Assembly: GCF_040954645.1 (NCBI RefSeq)
Contig: NC_092805.1
Location: 21,602,741 to 21,666,740, forward strand
Direction: 5' to 3'
Length of the DNA: 64,000 nucleotides
From: Diabrotica undecimpunctata
Taxonomy: Eukaryota > Arthropoda > Insecta > Coleoptera > Chrysomelidae
The notes under the pieces are model-generated. The model saw only the letters and a program-made list of their open reading frames with translations, searched no databases and was not told where the DNA came from. A program made the translations under genes and the position numbers. Shown here in pieces: positions 54,900 through 64,000 of this stretch (the stretch's first letter is position 1; every line of letters starts with the position of its first letter).

Positions 54900-56130
54900 T
54901 CATGCGAAAGCAGCATTTATTAGGCGTGTCAGCTTAACTATGGCTTTTCTTGCTAGATTTTTTAATAGTTCTCCTGTTGTGAGATCATACCCTGGAGCTT
55001 TCTTAGGATTTATATTCTCTTTTATCTCTGTTGATACTTTTCTAAATGATGTCAACGTTATTCTTTCTTCGGTTTGGAATGGTTTTTCCCATCTCAGTTC
55101 TTCACCATCATTGTCATTGGGTTTGAACGTGCTTTCTAAATGATCTGCAAATTGTTCTGCTTTCTGTTCGTTACTTCTAGCCCAGTTGCCGTTTTCCAAC
55201 TTGATGGGAGGGGAATGAATAATTGGTCTCTTCATTCTTTTTGTTGCCTTCCATAACGAATAATCTGTGTTCTGGTCAGCTCTTAAATTACTTAAAAAAG
55301 AATTAATTGTTGAATTTTTTATATTCTGTATCTCCATTTTTAATTTTTGTGTAGCATTATTTAGACTAGGTTTGTCTCGTCGATCTCTGTATTGCTGCCA
55401 TTTTTTTCTTAACTTCCTTTTTTCTACTATGGGTTCTCTGATTTCTTTTGGATAGTTGTTCCCTTTTGTTCTAGAAGTTATTGTGGGAGTATTTTCCCAA
55501 GCTACCTGTGTGATATTTTTTATAAAAACTTTTAATTCGTCATCAAGTTGCCTCGTGTTTCTCAATGGCACAGCAAAATTAATTTTGTGTTCAAAGTTTA
55601 TTTTGAAGCTCTCCCGGTCAGTCTTTTTATTAGTCAATATTGGATTGAACTCTTTTTTAATCACTGTATCACTCATAGTTAAAATTATCGGTGAGTGATC
55701 AAAGTTCATGTCCCAGCCGTCATTGATTCCAAATAGTTAGCTGAGATATTTTTGTAAATAAAGAAATCTATCAGGTCTGGAATTTTGTTCCTATCGGTAG
55801 GCCAGTATGTTGGTCTACCAGTAGAGATTACTTTACCCTTTTGTTCCTTAACAGCTGACAATAGTTCTTTTCCTTTAGTTGTAGTTAGCCTAGAGCCCCA
55901 GTGGGTATTCTTTGCATTAAAGTCGCCACCGATGATGTATCTTTTTCCTAAAGTGTTCATAAACTCTTTATATTGTTCTATTTTAATGGAGTTTTTAGGA
56001 GGACAATATTGAACTTATATTTACAGTATGTCTTCATCTTCACACAGACTGTTGTAGCTTGTATGTGCTCAGTTGCATATTTTAATTCCTCATGATGCAA
56101 TATATTATCTTTGCAGCTTGCAATTTGGAT
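54900..56130 (-). pseudogene. Jockey-like LINE fragment, endonuclease to RT start
   Basis: On the minus strand 56130-55985 reads ILHHEELKYATEHIQATTVC in a separate frame, then 55960-55706 gives YIIGGDFNAKNTHWGSRL and PTYWPTDRNKIPDLIDFFIY, the catalytic Asp and following blocks of an APE-type endonuclease. 55709-54900 gives MNFDHSPIILTMSD (catalytic Asp-His pair), a charged linker, and KENINPKKAPGYDLTTGELL, the first reverse transcriptase block. The polymerase core is missing: an unusual 3' loss, since LINE copies normally lose the 5' side. The two long frames overlap with a shift at about 55707. A later deletion must explain the missing 3' half. Confidence 0.8.
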
Positions 56131-56849
56131 CGCCAACCTTCGGAAGGAGACGGCCTAATAAGAAAAAGAATTTACTTTTAATATAACATATTATTTGCTA
56201 AAATTTCGTTAAAATTCCTTTTGTTTGACATAGTGTTGTATTTTAAATATCACTTAGTTTATAATAGATTATTATCTACAGTTTAAAAAATATTTTTGTC
56301 ATCATAATTTAAAATTCCATAGTTTAGTTTTTATCTCACAATAATATGCACATTCTACTGATATTATCTGTATTTCAACTAAAAACCTAAACAAATTGTC
56401 TAATCCTTTTTTTGTGTATACACGCACTTATATAAACAAAGGAACATTTCTTTGACACCCCGTAACCGTAAACTCGAATACTCAACCGGGCCAAGGTCAA
56501 CACAAGATGTATTTATTGATCTTGAAAGTGGAACGTAAAAGGAACAGAATAGTCCCGAAATGGGTAGTTTTGCGTTTTTCCAACATAATAAATTTAATTA
56601 GGTATTCGTCAATAGGGTGTGTGAAATGTATATATCAATTAGGGGTGCCGAAAGTGGGTTAAATAGTTTTTTAACCTCGCCAAAACTAATTAACAGTATA
56701 GCAAAAATGGCTTCGTAAAATATCGCGAGAATATTAAGATTGTACAACGTGAGTAAACAAAATATACATCAGGGGGAACCTCATAATTATGAAGTTCAAA
56801 TAATTCGCAACCTGATTATTTCTTCTGTATTTGTGGAAATATTTTGTTG
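56131..56849. other. AT-rich region, short LINE tail-like piece
   Basis: At 56125-56165 the plus strand reads IWIANLRKETA in one frame, similar to the last residues of RTE-type proteins, followed by an AAGAAAAAGAA tail. Nothing else is recognised. Confidence 0.35.
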
Positions 56850-57100
56850 ATTGTTTGTGATCTTTATATTATCTTTTCTCAAATATTTTTCCGGTTAGTC
56901 TGCTTAGTAGGAGTTAAAGGCGTTCATTGTGCGCTATTTGCTAACTCTGCTGTGTCGTCAGCGTATATTACATTGGATAGGGTTTACCATTTATTTTTAT
57001 GTCCTCTTTTACATACTCCAGGATCCAGTGCTTGTTCAAAGATGCATTCTGAGTAGTCGTTCAACATGTGGGCGATAGAATATATCCTTGTCTTCCTCCA
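56850..57100 (-). pseudogene. reverse transcriptase fragment
   Basis: On the minus strand broken frames read IFEQALDLEYVKEDIKINGK, then PYPM-YTLTTQQS, which resembles the stretch up to and over the YADD box of RTE-type enzymes (IFEQAL...I-VNGK-I-N-RYADDT). The active site itself has decayed. Only about 80 residues are left. Confidence 0.5.
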
Positions 57101-57329
57101 AGCCCAAGATGGTCTTGAACGTAAAGAAGGAAAGGAGAAATGTGGTAACAAGGACTAAAAATGTCACATTAACTGCGATTACTAACACAAGGGCATACCA
57201 AGAAGAAGTAGAGACTAACCTACAGAAAGACGTGCAAGATGAAACCAATATTAAACAGCTTAACGAAACGCTGGTGTGGATGTCATAAAGAAGTTAAAAA
57301 TTAAACAAAGTCATGCCATATATGAACTG

Positions 57330-57690
57330 CAAGAGATCTTGAAAATTATCGAAGACCGAAGAGTACTATAGAACAATATAGTCGAAATGATCACATTCCA
57401 GGAATGGAAATACCAGAATTACAAAATCAAGGATCAGAGAAACTTTCAGATATAACCGAAGAGGAAATTAAATCAGCATTTAAAGGTATGAAGAATAACA
57501 AAAAACATGGAGAAGATGGCATTGTAAGTGAAACGATAAAACTAGAAGGCTTGCCTCTTTGAAAGAATTAAAGCAGGTTGTTATCCCATTTATATAAATT
57601 TTTTATGAGAATAATTACTGACAGACTGGGACCTAAGCTAGATTTTCACCAAGCACTAGAGCAGGCCGAGTTTAGGAATGGCTTTTCATG
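57330..57690 (+). pseudogene. RTE-like reverse transcriptase N-terminal fragment
   Basis: Reads DITEEEIKSAFKGMKNNKKH, GEDGIVSETIKLEG, a stop, then FMRIITDRLGPKLDFHQALE and QAEFRNGFS. These are the first two conserved blocks of an RTE-type reverse transcriptase. The piece is bounded by the pogo relic on the right and by a minus-strand RT fragment on the left. It is a separate family from the other copies by its RIITDRLGPKLDF block. Confidence 0.6.
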
Positions 57691-57834
57691 AGTATGAATT
57701 CTCAGATACAAGCCACACTCACGGTTTAAAGCATTCTTTAGGGGTCCAAAAAAAGTTAGGTCAAGAAGTTGAAGTCTGTGTAGGTGTGAGGGGAAGTGAA
57801 ACCATAACAATTCCGTGTGATCGTGCCAAAATTT

Positions 57835-58370
57835 TCATGGTTTCTGGACCGTAGAAATGCCAGTTTCATCTACATTCAAAATTTGACTCTCAGGAAATTT
57901 GAACATTTCCGTAACTGTGAGCAGATTGTTAAAAAATCTTTCAACTGCGTCTTTATTGAATGCAGAAATGCGGTTTTGACTGGTACCTTTGGGTTTTCTA
58001 ACACTAATGTCTGGATGACGCTGTAAAAAGAGTTCTAACCAATCTTCATCGACGATTTTCTTTATCGAATCAAAACGGTGTTGTATTTTATTCGCTTCAG
58101 CAAACTGGTATGCCAAAAAACATTCGCCAATTTTTTAACATGGTTGGCTATGGTGGATTCTTGTTCATCGTTAAAAATTGGTTTCCTGCCAAGTTTTATT
58201 TTGTTATGGCTATTGGACTTTAGTTTGTCACGGGGAGTGGGTTTTGGAAAATTGAATTATTGACCTACTTCTCGTATTTTTCGCACAGATCGTATAGCAG
58301 TGATAGCAGCTTTTAGTTCATCTTCTGTCCATTTTGATCTTTCGGTTCTCCGAACTTAGGCACAGGGCAT
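57835..58370 (-). pseudogene. pogo-like transposase N-terminal half
   Basis: From a probable start near 58370 broken frames read RTERSKWTEDELKAAITAIR, a helix-turn-helix of Pipsqueak or CENP-B type, then LGRKPIFNDEQESTIANHVK. After a shift, 58116-57835 is open and reads IVDEDWLELFLQRHPDISVR, RKPKGTSQNRISAFNKDAVE and SQILNVDETGISTVQKP with the first catalytic Asp. The sequence ends there, so the second and third catalytic boxes are missing. It is a family distinct from the 3.6-6.4 kb element. Confidence 0.75.
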
Positions 58371-58829
58371 TTTGTAATCTATAAACCAATACAAACATTA
58401 TACCAGTGAAATTTCTCACACGGAGTAATACTGCGCAGCGTGAAATTACCCCGACGCAGGTGCGGTTATTACCCCTAGGTATGTGTAACCTAACTTAGTA
58501 CTGTTCGTTAATGACTAAATACAATGTATACGTGAAATTATCTATTCATATACAAGCAAAATAATCATGGAATAATTTTAATGAAAATTAACAAAAACAC
58601 TTACCACTTTTTAAAGATTATTCGAAAATTACATCAACTTCTTGAAATACAAACAATCGGCGACCTTGTTTAAACCAACACTACGAATGCAGTCATATTA
58701 CAAACATGTGGTCGGCTATCAAATACGAGACTGCGCGCTATGTTGAATGTTGAAATACTTATGCCGTGTTGCAAAGACACTGATGCGCAGAATTCCCCGT
58801 GCGCAGAAGTCACCCGGACTCCCCTAGCG

Positions 58830-58905
58830 TTGAATGGCCTCCTCGTTCATCCGATTTGAATCCTAAAGATTTTTTGTTGGGGATACTAGACCTAGAAAAA
58901 CTAGG
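58830..58905 (+). pseudogene. mariner-type transposase C-terminal scrap
   Basis: One frame reads EWPPRSSDLNPKDFLLGIL, the characteristic mariner-type motif W-P-RSPDLNP-DFFLWG around the third acidic residue. Only about 20 residues remain. Confidence 0.55.
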
Positions 58906-59189
58906 AGAAATGTAATATACGCATTCTATCATCGTTTAAATTAGTGTACTGTCAAATTAACAACAGAGAAACATGTTGAACACTTGATTAGGTAGTAATA
59001 TTAATTTAGCAATGTAGTAAGCTTTTTGTGGGTACATGGTTTGAATCAAAAAATGTATTGAGGCAACTAGGTGTTTGTAGGTTTTTGTTTTATTTTTTTA
59101 AGATGTTCTTGACTACATAAAATCGAAAGTATTGTGTACGGTTGCACTGGTATTGAAGTAGAGATTTTAATAAAGGTATAATATACAGG

Positions 59190-61289
59190 TGGTAATGGTT
59201 CAACAAAAAATGAGATTGGTTACATTCTATCCAAAGAAAAGAACATAGTACAAGACGTTACAGTCATAAACATGATTTCCGTAGGAAGTGATCACAGCTA
59301 AAGGGGTTGCAACTAGACGAATTAAACGATAAAATAACAACATAACTAATAGAAGCAGGCCTGAAGATTGATAATAAACAAAAGCGAAAACAACAAAAAA
59401 TTAGCACTAAATCACAAGATATGCTAAAAAAACGACGACATCTCCTGAATGATAACAAAAGAAATACAGTGGAGTTTACCGAACTGAACAAAACCATAAG
59501 AAAACAGATAAAGGAAGATTTAAAGAAATACCAAGATCACATTAAGAAAATCCTAGAGAAGAACAAAAGTTTAAAAACAATGAAGACAAATATAGGAAAA
59601 AGAAAATTAATCATGCTTAAAGCTGAGAACAATGAAGAAAGAGATCTAGGAGAAATAGTAAAAATCACAGAAAGATATTACACAGACCTATACAGTTCTA
59701 AAAATGACCCACCATTATCATCAAAACAGAATCTCTCGAGGAAAATACAAAATGTTGGCTCAGAGATATTACCAGAAATAACTGAAGATAAAATCGAAAA
59801 ATCCATAAACGACATGAAAAGAAATAAAGCGGCCGGTGAGGACAAAATACTGGCGGAACTGCTAAACGAAGGAGGAGACACGATAAAAAAATGCTAAAAA
59901 TACTGTTCAACAAATGTCTGTTTGAAGGTAAAATACCTAAACAATGGAGAAATGCCAACACAATCTTAATACATAAGAAAGGAGACCGAACAGACCTAAA
60001 CAACTACCATCCTATTTCCCTTTTGTCACAACTATATAAAACCTTCACAAGAATAATAAACAACCGACTAACCTATAAACTTGATAACTACCAACCAGTG
60101 GAACAGGCCGGATTCAGGAAAGGATACAGCACAATCGACCATCTACGTGCGCTTAAAATCTTAATTGAGAAAACCAATTAATACAACCTTCCGCTGTACT
60201 TAGCATTCGTAGATTATGAAAAGGCTTTCGACAGCATTGAACACTGGGCGGTGGAAGAAGCTCTGGTCAATAGTAGCATAGATTCAAGATACCGACAATT
60301 GATACATAATATTTACCAAAACGCAACCATGACCGTAATTCTGGACGACAAATTAATAACGGATAATATAAAAGTTAAACGAGGAGTCCGACAAGGCGAT
60401 ATAATTTCACCTAAACTGTTTACCTTGACCCTCGAAGATATAATAAAATCAACAGATTGGGAAAACAGAGGAATATGTATTAACGGAAAGTACCTAAATC
60501 ACCTTAGATATGCGGATGATATACTCCTGATCTCCTCGGAACGACTAGAACTAGAGTTAATGCTGAATGAACTTCATGAAAAATCACTGCAAAAATGCCT
60601 AAAAATTAACTTCAACAAAACAAAAGTAATGACAAACACGGAAGACCAAGAGGCAATAAAAATACAAACAGAAAAAATAGAACAGGTAATTGAGTATATC
60701 TATCTAGGACAAGCAATCAGAGCTAACAGAGAAAATCAAACAGCCGAAATATCGAGACGAGTAAGAATGGGATGGGCAGCGATCGGCAAACTTTCTTACG
60801 TTCTAAAAAATCAAACAATCTCTCTATACTTACGAAGCCAGGTATATAACTCCTGTATAATACAGGTGCTCACCTACGGAGCACAGACATGGACATTTAC
60901 ACAGGCCAATTTGGATAGGATAAGGAAGGCACAAAGAGCGATGGAGAGACAAATGTTGGGTATATCACTTAAAGATAGAAAACGTAACCAGTAAATCAGA
61001 ACCAGAACAAAGACAGTAGACGCGATAGAACAAGCAGCAAAACTGAAATGGAAATGAGCTGGACACAATGAACGTCTCCAAGACGGACGATGGAACAATG
61101 CCATTGGAAAGTGGCCTCCATACAATGCAAAGAGATCAAGAGGCAGACCACAGATGAGGTGGAAAGATGACATCAGGAAACAAGGAGGTCCCACATGGCA
61201 GAGAACAGCTCAAAATAGGGAAAGATGGAGAGAACTGGGGGAGACCTACATCCAACAATCGAAGGATAGAGAATAGGTTCAAAAAAAAA
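59190..61289 (+). mobile_element. 5'-truncated RTE-like copy with 11-bp target duplication
   Basis: Flanked by the perfect direct repeat TAATATACAGG (59179-59189, 61290-61300). The 3' end is an A-rich tail (TTCAAAAAAAAA). It begins within the endonuclease (NEIGYILSKEKNIVQDVTVI, then SVGSDHS, the last catalytic block) and runs through the reverse transcriptase to a basic C-terminus. It is the most complete RTE-type copy in the window, but its frame is broken. Confidence 0.95.
59421..61275 (+). pseudogene. RTE-like reverse transcriptase, few lesions
   Basis: The first frame (59421-59897) has a charged linker and ITEDKIEKSINDMKRNKAAG, EDKILAELLNEGG. After a one-base shift near 59890 the second continues: IPKQWRNANTILIHKKGDRT, DLNNYHPISLLSQLYKTFTR, QAGFRKGYSTIDHLRALKIL, a TAA stop, LAFVDYEKAFDSIEH with the first catalytic Asp, VKRGVRQGDIISPKLFTLTL, HLRYADDILLISSERLELEL with the YADD box, YIYLGQAIR and VLTYGAQTWTF. 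A TAA (60992) and a TGA precede the tail KRSRGRPQMRWKDDIRKQGG, TWQRTAQNRERWRELGETYI. One shift and three stops in about 610 codons. Confidence 0.9.
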
Positions 61290-61300
61290 TAATATACAGG

Positions 61301-62340
61301 ATGTTGTATTGGAAAAAACCAAAGTGGCTAATTGTATCAGAAAAAATTGTAAATTTGGCAACTTTACAAGCATCAAATTTCAAATCTTCATATTGCAAAA
61401 TATGTAGGTGTATCCCTGTTTTTGTATAATTCGGCCATCCATCTAAGAGATAAGGGGTTTCCAGACTTTTGTCCATTCTGTACAGACTGAATGACTTGGG
61501 GACCTGAATAACAACATTGAATTGAGAACATCAAATCTCAAACTATATTTTCGATGAAGATATATTCAAATTGATCAATATAGAGACAATTGGAAAAAGG
61601 ATATTCAAATATGGATGTTAAGGACTGATCATAAAAATCAGTCATTGGAATAGACATATACACACAGCAATGGTCATCTTAAGTCATTCAACAAATATAT
61701 TTCCAATGTCGATCAGGTTTTTCTTCTAATTTGCTTTGGATAATAACCTAAAAACATCATATATGTCGCTCTTTTTATATACTTTCATAATTCAGTTCTT
61801 CTATTTTTTTATTTTAATATTAACGCTAAAAAATGGATTAAACCAAGCAATTACTTGTACACCTTCGTAATTAATTCCTCTTGTTTTTGTTTTTATATTA
61901 ATATTAAAGTCAAAAATGGATTAAGCCTACAAATTGCGATATATAAATAAAACGATTGATTCTGACTAATACGTAAAAAACTACAAAGAAAAAATATTAC
62001 CGACTGTTGATTAAAAAGATTTCAAATAACAAAGTAACTCTTTAAACAATTTGCACAATTAGGATATTTTCTAGAAATGCGTCAACCTTTGTGTTTACCT
62101 TTTTTAGTAGGCACTAACAGATGTTAGCATTTTTTTAATTACCACATCGACCTGAATTTTTAAAAACACGCGAAGGAAACAATACGAGGCCTGGTTTAAT
62201 ACAAATAAAATACATTTAAGAGTTTTTTAATATTAAAACCAGATTTGTTGTCAAAAATAATTTTTTATTATACTTTTGTATAAACTAATGTATACTTTTC
62301 ATATCATATCTTTTTATGTTACTTATATCTGTACTTCTAA
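61301..62340. other. AT-rich region, nothing recognised
   Basis: The start (CAGGATGTTGTATTGG after TA) is the original target of the RTE insertion and may be the end of a Tc1/mariner-type element whose other end I did not find. No coding frame is convincing. Confidence 0.4.
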
Positions 62341-63856
62341 AGGCCGGTTTTCACGCTACGTCTTATTGTACGTTTTGTTGGATAGGACAAATCCTATACA
62401 ATAAAACGTGGCATGTAAACAGCAAAACGTACGTCTTGTCGAATCGAAATGAAATCTAAGGTCAGATCGTAGAAATGATGGGAGAAGCATAGTTTTGCGA
62501 GAACTGATAGGATAAAACGTTACGTGAAAATACATGTTCAGACAAGTCGTCCGATCTTGACTTATTTGACGACTAGTTCCACTGCAGTTCGTTTCATTTT
62601 TCCCAAAAAAGCCTAATAATGTCAGATTTGCGGCAATGCACTCATGATTTTCTCGGGGAATTTATTGAATTGTATAAAAGTTTTTAAGGCTGTTTTATCG
62701 GTGCACCAAAACCTAGGGACAGTGTTTTCTCTGTTATTTACCGACAAAATGTCTCGAAATGTGGACACGTTATTTGAAATTATGTTGCCTTTAAACTGAT
62801 GGTTTTACTTTTTTAATTTTTTTGAAACTTCTGTTGAAAAATTGGAATATACTGTTTAACGTTCTATTATAACCAAACTTTTTACGCCCATCACTCGAAA
62901 GAGTTTTTTTTTCTGTAATCGTTGATTTTTGTTTCACCTTTCTGTGTCCAGTAATAATCGAGAAAAGCGTGCTCCAACTTTAAAGAAAATTGCTAAAAAA
63001 TACTGAAATCTAATAGTGAAACGTGTTACTCATCATTGGCGCTTAGTTTCATCGTTATCGCCTTCGTGACGTCAAATCCCATGAACGTACGGTCAGTTAC
63101 TTCGTGTTAAAACTAATTTGAATGGAGAATAATGTATTTGTTTTCATTAAACTACCCGTGGGCCGGTGGCACTGAGTAAAGATGGTCTCGCGTAAGCAGT
63201 GTAGAAAAGTAAGTGATACGCCCATTTCAAATCGCAGTTTGCTTGGACTGCTAAAACAGCCTTAAGTAGTTATGTTTTAAAACCAAGTAGATTGCATTAC
63301 AGGTTTCAGGAATTATTTGGCTTAACGCTGGTTTGGATATTATGATTGTGAACTCCAAGTCCTTGACGCTGCGTCCTGTTGTAAGATATCTGAGAGTTGC
63401 TGTGAGTCTTTCATGGGGTGTAATGGCTTTTCTCATGAGGTGTCTTATTTCAATATGTATGGTGTTACCGACTCTAGCAATTGACAATAGGCTGAGGTGT
63501 CCATTCGCAAATAATTGCGCCAGTCATCTGGTTCGCCTCTTTTAGTAACGAGACGTGGAAATACTGGCTTCTTTTTAGAAGCCCACTCTCGTGACCATCT
63601 TGTCTTTTCCCCCTTCATCCCCTTTTTCCTCAGTCGTAGTATCTTTATAGTTGAAAAAATAAAAGAAAGCAGCCGTGTTTCCTCCGTAATAAAAAAAAAC
63701 ACTAAACAAACTTCACACAACTCAAGACACTGAATTATAAATGAGGTAGAAAACGGAAGGAAAAACGTAGTGTGTATACACTGGACAAAACGTACATTTT
63801 GTCGTACGTTTTATATGACCCCAAAACGTACAATAAGACAGTGTGAAAACGGACCT
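62341..63856 (-). mobile_element. second PIF/Harbinger-like element, non-autonomous
   Basis: A 1.5-kb element with inverted ends AGG(C/T)C(G)GTTTTCACRCTRY and further GTCTTATTGTACGTTTTG. Both end regions carry extra copies of a motif like AAAACGTACRTYTTGTC (62395-62440, 63785-63830). The minus strand encodes an N-terminal Harbinger transposase part (63720-63251). The element lies between two copies of a 24-bp direct repeat, which is longer than the usual 3-bp duplication (see findings). Confidence 0.65.
63251..63720 (-). pseudogene. PIF/Harbinger transposase N-terminal part, frameshifted
   Basis: The first frame (63720-63445) reads RLRKKGMKGEKTRWSREWAS, then GEPDDWRNYLRMDTSAYCQL and LESVTPYI, followed by a shift into the second (63487-63251): RHLMRKAITPHERLTATLRY, LTTGRSVKDLEFTIIISKPA and LSQIIPETCNAIY. 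These are the N-terminal blocks of ALP1-like Harbinger transposases (RRWSREW, YLRM....LL..V.P.I, R-AI-P-ERL..TLRYL-TG, S-I-IPE.C.AI). The catalytic exon is absent downstream. One frameshift near 63450. Confidence 0.8.
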
Positions 63857-63874
63857 TTATATCTGTACTTCTAA

Positions 63875-64000
63875 GGCCGGCTTCTTATGTAATAGCCTAC
63901 ATTGTGTATATTGAAACTGAATTTGTGTGTCTTTGACTGTCAATAGTTCTCGTTCGTTTTGGTAATTGGGTGATTTCGCTCGTTCTACTTAAGTAGTCCC
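63875..64000. other. window end, nothing recognised
   Basis: It begins with GGCCGGCTTCTTATGTAATA after the second copy of the direct repeat. No gene is visible. Confidence 0.4.

Noticed and set aside
1..64000. tRNA, rRNA or CRISPR-like features
   Set aside because: No cloverleaf-compatible A/B box pairs, no rRNA-like blocks and no regularly spaced short direct repeats were seen. A tRNA scan would be decisive.

Overview
The window looks like a repeat-dense animal genome, most probably an insect and plausibly a beetle with a large genome such as a leaf beetle (inference from the mix of mobile element families, very AT-rich DNA, GT-AG introns and a piggyBac gene with a 49-bp intron). There are no operons, no bacterial-type genes, and I recognise no tRNA, rRNA or CRISPR array. 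The only sequence I take to be host coding is a short spliced gene at about 7.2-9.4 kb (+). One decayed exon-like piece lies at 13.6 kb (-). Nearly everything else is mobile element DNA, much of it nested.

Layout: 0.2-0.9 kb TA-flanked MITE; 1.2-3.0 kb broken RTE-like reverse transcriptases; 3.6-6.4 kb pogo-like transposon with broken transposase and repeated internal end motifs; 7.2-9.4 kb host exons, with a decayed mariner-type transposase in their intron; 9.8-10.7 kb RTE-like relic (-); 14.0-17.4 kb Penelope-like pieces and an I/LOA-like LINE with RNase H (-), interrupted by an RTE insertion; 18-24 kb non-coding divergent repeats, an inverted-repeat element and a nested MITE; 24.0-26.8 kb hAT element with 8-bp target duplication; 28.0-29.8 kb MITE and an intact DD82E (Sailor-type) transposase; 30.4-34 kb Bel-Pao gag split by a Jockey LINE; 34.9-39.4 kb piggyBac carrying a nested Tc1 and a nested RTE copy; 40.1-42.4 kb RTE copy split by a MITE; 42.4-45.5 kb second Sailor-like relic with two nested insertions; 46.4-48.9 kb Jockey-like and RNase-H LINE relics; 49.2-52.3 kb mariner, RTE and Ty3/gypsy remnants, the last split by a P-superfamily element with a THAP exon; 52.4-53.9 kb PIF/Harbinger; 54.9-56.1 kb Jockey (-); 56.8-58.9 kb RT and pogo relics; 59.2-61.3 kb RTE copy with target duplication; 62.3-63.9 kb second PIF/Harbinger.

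How the parts fit: target duplications and interrupted reading frames give a relative order of insertion at several places (piggyBac before Tc1 and RTE; RTE before its TA-flanked MITE; Bel-Pao before Jockey and RTE; gypsy before the P-like element). Only one transposase, the DD82E protein at 28.5-29.8 kb, has an uninterrupted full-length frame. Three DNA transposons (P-like, two Harbinger) keep only the first, N-terminal exon of their transposase and lack the catalytic part. All family assignments rest on motifs read by eye, not on database searches.
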